A program made the translations under genes and the position numbers. From JBBREP01 sp038202885 (lineage in GTDB: Bacteria; Actinomycetota; Acidimicrobiia; IMCC26256; PALSA-610), in assembly GCA_038202885.1 (NCBI GenBank), contig JBBREP010000009.1:9567-73566 (forward strand): a DNA stretch of 64,000 nt. Direction: 5' to 3'. Shown here piece by piece: positions 41,536 to 49,161 of the stretch (position 1 is the first letter of the stretch; each line of letters starts with the position of its first letter). The notes beneath the pieces were generated by a model, which saw only the letters and a list, made by a program, of their open reading frames with translations, searched no databases and was not told the origin of the DNA.

Positions 41536-41646
41536 GAACAGGGGCACCTCGACCGACACCGCGCATCGCGACAGCCTGCCACGCGCGCGCGTGTCGCCAA
41601 GACGCGGCAACCTGAGACACGGGAGTTCACACCGTAAGGTCGCACC

Positions 41647-42381
41647 GTGTCCGACACCACCGACTGGGTCGCGGCGCTCACTGCTGACGACGCGGCGATT
41701 CGGACGCGAGCTGCGGCGGTACTCACACACCGCGGACGTTGGGCTCGGGGCACTGCCGCGGCGCTGTCGCAGGCGGTCGCCACCGATCCGTCACCAGCAG
41801 TGCGACGCGCCGCGCTGGGCGCGATCGCGCGTCGCGGCCACCCGACTCGCGCGCTCGCGGCGTGGCTCGCGGCCGCCCACGACGCAGATGCCGAGGTCCG
41901 CCGGGTCGCCATGTTGCTGGCCCCGGACCTCCAGGCGCGGTATGCACACGTCGTTGTTGCCGGTGTCGGCGCTCGCGCGCTCGACGACATCGTCGCGACG
42001 CTCACCGCCGCGCTCGACGACACGACCGCACTCGCGGCTGAGGCGGCCGCATTTGCACTCGGCGAGGTTGTGCCCGCCCATGAGCAACAACTGCCGGGCG
42101 CCGTCGCGACGGCGGTCGGTTCGCTCGTGCGCCACGCGGGAGATCACGCTGATCCGCTCGTGCGCGAGGCGTGTGTGGCCGCGCTCGGCGCCATTGGAGC
42201 ACCCGAGGCGCTGCCGACGATCCTCGCCGCCGCGAAGGACAAGCCTGCGATCCGTCGTCGTGCCGTGATCGCGCTCAGTGCGTACACCGGGCCCGAGGTC
42301 GATCGCGCGCTGCAAGAAGCGCTGACCGATCGAGATTGGCAGGTGCGTCAGCTTGCCGAGGATCTCACCACGTCGTCGTAG
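41647..42381 (+). CDS. HEAT-repeat protein
   Basis: This 244-residue Ala-rich protein is made of helical repeats with the PBS-lyase/HEAT pattern: DPSPAVRRAALGAIARRG near residue 45, HDADAEVRRVAMLLAPDL near residue 78, DPLVREACVAALGAIGAPEAL near residue 175, and a final DRDWQVRQLAEDL. Such repeats form a curved scaffold for protein binding; no catalytic residues are expected. It stands alone between convergent and divergent neighbours, and no partner is evident. Confidence 0.8.
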   Translation: MSDTTDWVAALTADDAAIRTRAAAVLTHRGRWARGTAAALSQAVATDPSPAVRRAALGAIARRGHPTRALAAWLAAAHDADAEVRRVAMLLAPDLQARYAHVVVAGVGARALDDIVATLTAALDDTTALAAEAAAFALGEVVPAHEQQLPGAVATAVGSLVRHAGDHADPLVREACVAALGAIGAPEALPTILAAAKDKPAIRRRAVIALSAYTGPEVDRALQEALTDRDWQVRQLAEDLTTSS

Positions 42382-42402
42382 GCGACGTTGGCGGGCGTGC
42401 GA

Positions 42403-43425
42403 TCAACGCGAGCTGCGTTGATCCTCGCTGCGAGTGATGAACATCTCGCGCAAGGAATCGAAGTTCTCGAGACAGCGGCCGGCGCCAAGCACGACGCATT
42501 CCAACGGCGCGTCGACGAGATGCACCGGCAGTCGGGTCTCGTTGGCGATCCGGCGATCGAGGCCCTTGAGCATGCCACCGCCACCCACGAGATGGATCCC
42601 GTTGGCGATCAGGTCTTGGGCGAGCTCGGGAGGCGTTCGGGCCAGACACGCAATGACGGCGTCGCACACGGCACGCACTTGTTCTTCGATCGCGTTGCGA
42701 ACCTCTTCGGGCACGAGCATCACGGTCTTGGGCAAGCCGCTCATGAGATCGCGGCCGCGCACCTCGGCCTTCCATTCGTCGGCAACGGGGAAAGCCGAAC
42801 CGATGGCGAGTTTGATTTCCTCGGCGGTGCGCTCGCCGATGGCGATGCCGTACTCGCGACGCACGTAGGCCTGGATCGCTGCGTCGATGTCGAAGCTTCC
42901 GACGCGTACGGCTTCGAGGGCCACGATGCCACCCAACGAGATCACCGCCACCTCGGTGGTGCCGCCGCCGACGTCGATCACCATGTTGCCGAGCGGCTCG
43001 TGGATCGGCAGCGAAGCACCGATTGCTGCGGCCATCGGCTGTTCGAGCAAGTGTGTCTCCGAGGCGCCGGCAACGCGAGCGGCCTCGCGCACCGCGCGCT
43101 GCTCCACGGCAGTAATCGCCGACGGAACGCAGATCAGCACGCGCGCCCGGTGGAAGCGATGCACGCCGACGCGTTGGAACAACAGCCGGATCAGGCGCTG
43201 GGTGATGTCAAAGTCGGTGATCGCGCCGCCGCGTAGCGGACGAACGGCCACGATGTAACCGGGCGTGCGACCGATCATCTGCCAGGCGTCGTGGCCCATC
43301 GCGAGCACCTCGTGGGTGCGGCTGTTCAACGCGATGACCGTCGGCTCGTTGAGCACAATGCCCTGGCTACGGCCGTAGACCAGCGTGTTCGCAGTGCCGA
43401 GGTCGATGGCGAGGTCGCGAGCCAT
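42403..43425 (-). CDS. mreB: Rod shape-determining protein, MreB family
   Basis: MreB is a bacterial actin that guides lateral wall growth. ATG 43425 gives 340 residues with phosphate-1 motif AIDLGTANTLVYGRSQGIVLNEP, phosphate-2 MVIDVGGGTTEVAVISLGGIV near residue 160, and adenosine motif IHLVGGGGMLKGLDRRI near residue 285. RAREAA-type helices and the VCDAVIACL segment are also typical. mreC and mreD are not nearby, so this copy is outside the usual mreBCD cluster and could be a second MreB-like protein. The upstream neighbours are a small membrane protein and moaE, with 2 bases and then an overlap between them. Confidence 0.93.
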   Translation of the reverse strand: MARDLAIDLGTANTLVYGRSQGIVLNEPTVIALNSRTHEVLAMGHDAWQMIGRTPGYIVAVRPLRGGAITDFDITQRLIRLLFQRVGVHRFHRARVLICVPSAITAVEQRAVREAARVAGASETHLLEQPMAAAIGASLPIHEPLGNMVIDVGGGTTEVAVISLGGIVALEAVRVGSFDIDAAIQAYVRREYGIAIGERTAEEIKLAIGSAFPVADEWKAEVRGRDLMSGLPKTVMLVPEEVRNAIEEQVRAVCDAVIACLARTPPELAQDLIANGIHLVGGGGMLKGLDRRIANETRLPVHLVDAPLECVVLGAGRCLENFDSLREMFITRSEDQRSSR

Positions 43426-43427
43426 AG

Positions 43428-43604
43428 CTACCCGCGCCGCCTCGGACGAGCACCCTTGGGGGTGTCTTCGGTGGGCGCCAGCGCATCGAGGTTGCGACCG
43501 AAGTCGCGCACACTCGAGTCGAGCGACGTACGCGGCCGGTGGCGGAACACGACGATCGCGATTCCGACGGTGCTCGCGACGAATACGAACAACAGGTATG
43601 CCAT
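43428..43604 (-). CDS. Small single-pass membrane protein (58 aa)
   Basis: ATG 43604 overlaps the moaE stop (TGATG), so it is translationally coupled. The 58-residue product has one N-terminal helix (MAYLLFVFVASTVGIAIVVF) followed by a basic, Ser-containing tail (SVRDFGRNLDAL, PKGARPRRRG). I do not recognise it. It sits 2 bases upstream of mreB, so it could be part of the same transcript and, as inference, might be a membrane adaptor. Confidence 0.6.
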   Translation of the reverse strand: MAYLLFVFVASTVGIAIVVFRHRPRTSLDSSVRDFGRNLDALAPTEDTPKGARPRRRG

Positions 43605-44068
43605 CAGCCGGCCACCGACCTGACGTCGTGCGCGCCGAGCGCCCAATCGTCACCGTCGGCCCAGTGTTCCTTCTTCCAGATCGGGACGGTCTGTTTCAGT
43701 TCGTCGATCGCAAACCGTGCGGCCTCGAATGCAACATCGCGATGCGGCGACGATGCCACGACGAGCACGGACGCCTCCGAGAGGGCCAGCTCGCCGATGC
43801 GGTGCAAGAGTACGAGCCGCTCGACCGCGGGCCAGCGGGTACGCACTGTGGCCGCGAGCTCGACCAGCCGGGCGGTAGCAGGCTCGTCGTAGGCCTCGTA
43901 GGTCATCGCGCGCACACCGTGGCGGCCTTCGGCGTGATCTCGCACGACCCCCGAAAACGACACGACCGCACCCGATGAGGGTGTCGTGGCCCATCCCACG
44001 GCCGACTCAAGCGGCAGCGGATCGGGTGTGAGGGCGATCCAGTCACGCCCGGGCGGCGACGGGGGCAT
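43604..44068 (-). CDS. moaE: Molybdopterin synthase catalytic subunit MoaE
   Basis: MoaE with MoaD converts cyclic pyranopterin to molybdopterin. ATG 44068 gives 154 residues, the usual length. The motifs SFSGVVRDHAEGRHGVRAMTYEAY near residue 40, HRIGELALSE near residue 88, SSPHRDVAFEA near residue 106 and the catalytic-Lys segment VPIWKKEHWADG near residue 128 are all present. moaD and other cofactor genes are absent from the window. It heads moaE-small membrane protein-mreB. Confidence 0.93.
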   Translation of the reverse strand: MPPSPPGRDWIALTPDPLPLESAVGWATTPSSGAVVSFSGVVRDHAEGRHGVRAMTYEAYDEPATARLVELAATVRTRWPAVERLVLLHRIGELALSEASVLVVASSPHRDVAFEAARFAIDELKQTVPIWKKEHWADGDDWALGAHDVRSVAG

Positions 44069-44217
44069 GGCCACGACTATCAGTCTAGATGGGCGCAGCG
44101 CGAACCCCCCGAGAGACGCTTCCATCCCCCGCGCGTGCACCCACGCGTGCACCCGCGCCGCGCGCGGACCGTGGCGTCCCTACACTCCACGGGCCGCACC
44201 CGGCGAGGCCTGCACCG

Positions 44218-45471
44218 ATGCACGAAGAATCCGTTCCTGGACCTGACGACGGCCCCGAGCCTGGCGACCTCGTCGATGAGCACGAGCGCGCTGACGCTCG
44301 GCCGCGGTCAGACGCGCGTCCAGACCCGCTGGATCGGCTGTGGCGACACCCGTCCGAGATCGACCGCGTCGGGCTCGGTCGCCAGACCCGGGCCCGACTG
44401 GAGCGCCCCGGGTTGATGCTCGTCGGCGGGGTCGCGGTCGGCGGCTCGATGTTCGGCGCCGTCCTCACCGTGGCGATCCTCGCCCTCTCGGGCTTGTTGA
44501 ACGGCGATCCCAGACCGTCGGCCAACGACCGCCTCATCACGAACGCCCACGACACCGCGACCCAGATCGCCGCGGCATCCGTACGTCCGTCGGTCGTGTC
44601 GGTGACCGCTCGCGACGCGGCCGGCGTGCGTCGCGGTTCCGGTGTGGTCGTGCGCCACGGCGGCGACATCTTGACCTCGGCGTGGGTTGTCGGAGGCGCC
44701 GTGTCGGTCACGATCGCCACGAACGACAAGAAGAGCCTCGTGGCGCGAGTCATCGGTAGCGACAGCGCGAGCGGGCTGGCGCTCCTCGAGACCGACGGCG
44801 ACCTTCCGGCTGCGAGCCTCGCGCCACATGCACCCGAACAGACGTCTTCGGTGATCGCACTCAGCGGCGACGGCGCAATCGACAACGGCATCGTCAACGA
44901 TGTCGACGTCGTCGCAACCGATTCGGCTGGCGTGACCATGCCGAGCCTGTTCGTGACCCACGCTCGGCCGGGTCGCGACGCCGCGGGCGCGCCGGTGATC
45001 GACGGTCGAGCCCAGGTTGCGGGGATCCTGCTTCCCGGCGAGCTCGGTGCGGTACCAATCGACTACGCGCGGGCCGTCGCCGAGGCGATCCGCACGAACG
45101 GCGCCGTCGACCACGCCTGGATCGGCATCAGCAAGGGCTACGACTCGACGTACGGACCACAGATCCGCGCGCTCGCTGCCGCCGGACCCGCTGCGCTCGC
45201 CGGCATGCAGGTGGGCGACGTCGTGTTGAGCGTCGACGGTCGCACGGTCGCGAGCACCACTGAGCTGATGGCCACCATTCGCTGGCAGTGGCCCACCGAT
45301 GTCTTGAAGATCATGGTGAGCCGGGCCGGCCACACCGTGCCGCTCGCGGTCACCGCAGCCATCGCTCCAGGGCAGCTCGACACCGCCCCGCCGCGGCGAC
45401 CGACGGCGTCAACCGTGTCGGCGAGCACCTCGACCGTCCCCGCCGCCACGATCGCGTCGACGAGTCCGTGA
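44218..45471 (+). CDS. Degenerate HtrA/DegP-like protein (pseudoprotease) with PDZ domain
   Basis: ATG 44218 gives 417 residues: an acidic cytoplasmic tail, a membrane helix (about 66-94), a trypsin-like fold (about 105-300) and a PDZ domain (about 310-390). The fold is recognisable from SVVSVTARDAAG..GSGVVVRHGGDILTSA, but the triad is gone. The His site (normally TNAHVV) reads TSAWVV with Trp156; the Asp site (normally HDLAV) reads SGLAL with Gly186; the Ser site (normally GNSGGP) reads DAAGAP with Ala256. The PDZ part (LAGMQVGDVVLSVDGRTV) looks intact. It is therefore probably a non-catalytic binding or chaperone protein. An intact relative is at 62554-63939. Confidence 0.85.
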   Translation: MHEESVPGPDDGPEPGDLVDEHERADARPRSDARPDPLDRLWRHPSEIDRVGLGRQTRARLERPGLMLVGGVAVGGSMFGAVLTVAILALSGLLNGDPRPSANDRLITNAHDTATQIAAASVRPSVVSVTARDAAGVRRGSGVVVRHGGDILTSAWVVGGAVSVTIATNDKKSLVARVIGSDSASGLALLETDGDLPAASLAPHAPEQTSSVIALSGDGAIDNGIVNDVDVVATDSAGVTMPSLFVTHARPGRDAAGAPVIDGRAQVAGILLPGELGAVPIDYARAVAEAIRTNGAVDHAWIGISKGYDSTYGPQIRALAAAGPAALAGMQVGDVVLSVDGRTVASTTELMATIRWQWPTDVLKIMVSRAGHTVPLAVTAAIAPGQLDTAPPRRPTASTVSASTSTVPAATIASTSP

Positions 45472-45526
45472 CGGCGCGCCCGGCACCGATGGTCCAGGAG
45501 CCGGTGCGGCGCGCGAGCATGGGCGC

Positions 45527-46606
45527 ATGAGCGACGGCGATCTCGACGACATCGATCGGGAGCTGCTGAACGCACTCCAGTGGGACTTCCCGGTAGTTGC
45601 CCGGCCCTTTGCCGCGATCGGTGAACGGCTCGGGCTGTCGGAGTCCGACGTGCGCGCCCGGGTGGAGCGCGTGAAGGACGCCGGTGTGCTCCGCCAACTC
45701 TCCGCGATCTTCGACACCCGCGCCCTTGGCTTCAGCTCCGCGCTCATCGCGGCACGGGTCGACCCCGCGCGCGTCGATGATGCCGCCGCGATCATCTCCG
45801 AGCACCCGGGCGTGTCGCACAACTACAAGCGCAACCACTCGTACAACCTCTGGTACACGCTCGCAGTCCCGCCCGGCGACGACTTCGACGCGCACGTCGA
45901 CGTGCTGCACGCAGCGTCGGGCGCAACGGTCACGCGCAAGCTGCCGACGTTGCAGTTGTACAAGATCGGGGTGAAGCTCGACATGACGGGCCGCACCGCC
46001 GCCGACGCCAAGGCCACAGTGCTCGCGCACGAGACGCCCGAGCGTAAGGCCGACATGCCTGCGCCGACGCTCACTGCCACACAGATCGACGTGATGCGGG
46101 TAGTGCAAGACGACCTGCCCGTCGTCGTCGAGCCGTTCGCGGCGTACGGCGAGCAAATCGGGCTGTCGGGCGACGAGGTGCTCGCGACGCTCGCAGAGTT
46201 CAAGGAGCACAAGTGGATGCGGCGCTTCGCCGCGGTGATGAACCATCGCAGCGCGGGCTTCAAGGCGAACGCAATGGGCGTGTGGGCCGTCCCCGAGGAT
46301 CGCCTCGGCGACATCGGACCGCATATGGCCTCATTCGCGGCGGTCTCGCACTGTTACCGACGCCCCACGTATGACGATTGGCCGTACACAGTGTTCACGA
46401 TGGTGCATGGTCGTAGTGCTCGCGATTGCGAAGCAACGATCGAAGCGATCCGCGACGAGACCGGCGTGCAGGACTACGCGCTGCTGTGGTCGGTCAAGGA
46501 GTACAAGAAGGTGCGACTGCGCTACAACACGCCCGACTGGGACGCCTGGTCGAAGGAACACCTGTCTACTGCGCCTACTTCGTCCGGCGCTGCGAGCGAC
46601 CGCTAA
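45527..46606 (+). CDS. Fused siroheme decarboxylase-like protein (AhbA-AhbB / NirDL type)
   Basis: The 359-residue protein has two tandem Lrp/AsnC-like halves. Each begins with a winged-helix-like segment (ELLNALQWDFPVVARPFAAIG near residue 12; VMRVVQDDLPVVVEPFAAYG near residue 190) and continues with a core containing HNYKRNHSYNLWYTL near residue 100 and SHCYRRPTYDDWPYT near residue 275. These H-x-Y-x-R-type segments are typical of AhbA/AhbB and NirD/NirL, which decarboxylate siroheme to didecarboxysiroheme for heme or heme d1. No other ahb or nir gene is in the window. A transcription regulator is the common database label but is less likely. The last residues (STAPTSSGAASDR) are encoded by a dispersed repeat. 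Confidence 0.75.
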   Translation: MSDGDLDDIDRELLNALQWDFPVVARPFAAIGERLGLSESDVRARVERVKDAGVLRQLSAIFDTRALGFSSALIAARVDPARVDDAAAIISEHPGVSHNYKRNHSYNLWYTLAVPPGDDFDAHVDVLHAASGATVTRKLPTLQLYKIGVKLDMTGRTAADAKATVLAHETPERKADMPAPTLTATQIDVMRVVQDDLPVVVEPFAAYGEQIGLSGDEVLATLAEFKEHKWMRRFAAVMNHRSAGFKANAMGVWAVPEDRLGDIGPHMASFAAVSHCYRRPTYDDWPYTVFTMVHGRSARDCEATIEAIRDETGVQDYALLWSVKEYKKVRLRYNTPDWDAWSKEHLSTAPTSSGAASDR

Positions 46607-46618
46607 CTCCCGGACTCG
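46564..46618. repeat. 55-bp element, family D copy 2, overlapping a gene end
   Basis: GTCTACTGCGCCTACTTCGT, then CCGGCGCTGCGAGCGACCGC, then TAACTCCCGGACTCG. It supplies the last residues and the TAA stop of the siroheme decarboxylase-like gene. A 53-of-55 match occurs 87 bases later. Confidence 0.8.
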
Positions 46619-46650
46619 CCACACAACGCGGTGCGGTCACCGCCCAGCTT

Positions 46651-46705
46651 GTCGACTGCGCCTACTTCGTCCGGCGCTGCGAGCGACCGCTAACCCCCGG
46701 ACTCG
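46651..46705. repeat. 55-bp element, family D copy 3
   Basis: It differs from copy 2 at only two positions (GTCGACTG and TAACCCCC). It lies between convergent genes and abuts the 3' end of the SDR gene at 46707. Inverted, shorter relatives are at 58918 and 59096. Confidence 0.8.
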
Positions 46706-46706
46706 T

Positions 46707-47780
46707 TCACCTTCTGCGGCGGTGTGAGAGCCACCAGGTGGCGGCGCCGGCTCCGGTGAGCACCGCGCTGACTGCAGCGATCCACGGCAACGGGCGGCGC
46801 CGCACGTCGGGGTCGCCGGCCAGCAAGATCGCTTCTTCGTTCGTGTGCCGCGGTTGCCAACCCTGCTGTTTCAGCAGGTCGTTGGCAATCACCCACGGAT
46901 GCATCACGTACGGCAGCACTTCGGGCGGTGCATCGCCCAGCCCGCTCCCCCACATCGCGCTCAGCGCGGTAGCGGCCATCTCCTCGGGCACGCCCGGCGG
47001 CCGGCGATGCGGTGCGACCGCCAACGCCTGATCGTGATCGAGCCAACCATCGGCCGACACGTTGAACACACCGTCGAGGTCATCGCTCACGGCGAGAGCG
47101 AGGGCACTCGCCGCGTCATCAACGTGCACCACCTGTAACGGCGGCGTAGCGCCCCGCACCACCGCGGGCGGGCGACCCACAGCAGCGCGAGCAAAGATCG
47201 TGCTCGCCCCGGCACCGACGACGGGCGCCACGCGCAGACACGTCGTGATCCGACCGACGTGGCGTTCCTGCCATTCGTGGAGCAGTCGTTCGCACTCGGC
47301 GTCGTGCGCGGCCGGTTCGTAACCAGGATTCGGCCGTAGCGCTGCGCTCTCGTCGAGCGGCACGGGGTTGTTGGCCCACGCGCCATAAATCGTCGCGCTC
47401 GACGGGCGCACGATCTTGCGCACTCCAGCAACAGTTGCTGCGGTCAGCAACCGGCGCGTCGCTTCGACGTTGACGCGCCGCGCCAGCTCACCGTCGGGAA
47501 TCGGACCGACAACCGCGGCGAGATGCACGATGGTGTCGACGCCGCGCAGCAGCGGCGCGGCATCGACGCCTGCGAGGTCAACGAGGTGAAACTCGAGCCT
47601 CGGAACGCGCCGCGGCGGCTCACGCACGTCGAGTCCGACGATGCGATCGACGGTGGTGAGGGAATCGAGCAGCGGCAGCAACCGCTGTCCGAGCAGCCCA
47701 GAAACCCCGGTCACAGCCACAGAATGGGTGGCCGGTGTGGGCGCTTGAGCCGCTCGTGGCGACGGTTCTTCGTCGGTCAT
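46707..47780 (-). CDS. NAD-dependent epimerase/dehydratase-like SDR with C-terminal membrane helix
   Basis: This 357-residue extended SDR (ATG 47780) has cofactor motif VTGVSGLLGQRL near residue 23 and LDVREPP near residue 50, HLAAVVGP near residue 87 and RPSSATIYG near residue 125. Where YARHK (YxxxK) is usual, it reads PAAHD (residues 156-160), so both catalytic Tyr and Lys look absent. One helix and a basic tail at the C-terminus (WIAAVSAVLTGAGAATWWLSHRRRR) should anchor it to the membrane. It may bind NAD(P) or act as a regulator. It is divergent from the DUF2342 gene, with 19 bases between starts. Confidence 0.75.
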   Translation of the reverse strand: MTDEEPSPRAAQAPTPATHSVAVTGVSGLLGQRLLPLLDSLTTVDRIVGLDVREPPRRVPRLEFHLVDLAGVDAAPLLRGVDTIVHLAAVVGPIPDGELARRVNVEATRRLLTAATVAGVRKIVRPSSATIYGAWANNPVPLDESAALRPNPGYEPAAHDAECERLLHEWQERHVGRITTCLRVAPVVGAGASTIFARAAVGRPPAVVRGATPPLQVVHVDDAASALALAVSDDLDGVFNVSADGWLDHDQALAVAPHRRPPGVPEEMAATALSAMWGSGLGDAPPEVLPYVMHPWVIANDLLKQQGWQPRHTNEEAILLAGDPDVRRRPLPWIAAVSAVLTGAGAATWWLSHRRRR

Positions 47781-47799
47781 ACGTCCATAGACTGATGCG

Positions 47800-49089
47800 G
47801 TGAGCGACGAAAACCAAATGGACGGCCCGCCAGACCCGTTCGGGCCCGACGGCTTTGATCCCTCACAGCTGTTCGCGCAGCACGGTCTCGACCTCTCACA
47901 GGTGCTCGGGATGCTGCATTCGACCGGTCCCGTCAACTGGGAAGTCGCGCAGCAGGTCGCGGAATCAATCTGCGTCACGAATCCCGACGGCGAGGGCGAG
48001 CGCGCGGATCCCGAGGTCGATCCGGTACGTGCCGAGCGACTGCTCACCCTCGTGCGCGCCGCGCAGACGAACGTCGCCGCCACCACTGGGCTCGCCGAGA
48101 GCACCACGATCGACGTGCAGTGCGTGAACCGCCGTGCGTGGACCGTCGTGACGCTCGATGGGCTGCGACCCGTGCTCGAAGCACTCGCGTCGCGCATGGC
48201 GTCACCGTTCGCCGGAAGCACGATGACCTTCGATCCCAATGCCGACCTCAGCGACGATCCCGAAATGCTCGCCGGCATCATGGGAATGCTGGCGCCGATG
48301 CTCTTCGGCGTACAGGCCGGATCGCTGACTGGATTGCTCGCGCACCACGCGCTCGGCCAGTACGACCTGCCACTGCCGCTCGCTGCGGCGCCGAAGCTCG
48401 CGTTCGTGGTGGCCAACATCGAACAGTTCGGCGACGACTGGGGCTTGCCGTTCGACGACCTTGTGTTCGCGCTCGCCTCGCGTGAAGTGGTGCACGCGGC
48501 GCAACGGACCGTGCCGTGGGTGCGCGACAGGCTCGTGCGCCTCGCCACCGAGTACGTGTCGGGCTACGAGTTGCGGCCCGAGGTGCTCGAAGAGCAGTTC
48601 AGCGAGACGTTCAGCGCCTTCGACGAGCTCGACCCTGAATCGCTCGTGGCGAAGCTCCAAGCGGGCGAGATGCCGGCCATCGACATCGACCCGACCGAAC
48701 TCCTCGCGCATTTGCGCACACCGGCCCAAGACCCGATCCTCGCAGCGCTGCAACGATTCGGCGCGGTGCTCGGTGGCTACGCCGACGCCGTCATCGATGC
48801 ACTCGGCACGCGCCTCGGTCCGGGTGGGCCGCGCATCGAGGAGGCGCTCCGCCGTCATCGAGTGGAGTGCGGCGCGGCGACGGAGTTCGTCGACCTCATG
48901 CTCGGTCTCAAGATCGATCGATCGCACTACGAGCAGGGCCAGGCGTTCTGCGCGGGCGTGATCGAGCGGGCCGGTATCGACGGCCTCAACCGTCTGTGGG
49001 AACGCGAATCGATGCTGCCGACCGACCCCGAGTTGGCCGCACCGGGCCTCTGGCTCGCCCGCATCGAGCTCAACCTCGACGACCAGTAA
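47800..49089 (+). CDS. DUF2342 zinc-metalloprotease-like protein, active-site His replaced
   Basis: This 429-residue protein matches the DUF2342/'F420-biosynthesis-associated' family seen across actinobacteria: N-terminal PFGPDGFDPSQLFAQHG, FVVANIEQFGDDWGLPFDD near residue 202 and VPWVRDRL near residue 238. In this family the metal motif is normally HExxH just before VPW, but here it reads REVVH (residues 228-232), with Arg for the first His. If that alignment is right, zinc binding by this motif is impaired. Start GTG 47800 is used. It is divergent from the SDR gene, which may be functionally linked. The family function is not settled. Confidence 0.8.
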   Translation: MSDENQMDGPPDPFGPDGFDPSQLFAQHGLDLSQVLGMLHSTGPVNWEVAQQVAESICVTNPDGEGERADPEVDPVRAERLLTLVRAAQTNVAATTGLAESTTIDVQCVNRRAWTVVTLDGLRPVLEALASRMASPFAGSTMTFDPNADLSDDPEMLAGIMGMLAPMLFGVQAGSLTGLLAHHALGQYDLPLPLAAAPKLAFVVANIEQFGDDWGLPFDDLVFALASREVVHAAQRTVPWVRDRLVRLATEYVSGYELRPEVLEEQFSETFSAFDELDPESLVAKLQAGEMPAIDIDPTELLAHLRTPAQDPILAALQRFGAVLGGYADAVIDALGTRLGPGGPRIEEALRRHRVECGAATEFVDLMLGLKIDRSHYEQGQAFCAGVIERAGIDGLNRLWERESMLPTDPELAAPGLWLARIELNLDDQ

Positions 49090-49099
49090 CGCAGTACCA

Positions 49100-49156
49100 C
49101 CAACCGTGTGCCGCGCTAGCGGCACGGGCGAGGGTCAGATCGGCACACGGTCTTGG
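49100..49156. terminator. Inverted repeat between convergent genes (family C copy 2)
   Basis: CCAACCGTGTGCCG (49100-49113) faces CGGCACACGGTCTTGG (49141-49156), forming an 11-bp stem with extension after one mismatch. It begins 10 bases after the DUF2342 stop and ends just before the MFS stop, so it could be a bidirectional terminator. The arms are the same as at 31003-31051. Confidence 0.65.
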
Positions 49157-49161
49157 GTGCG

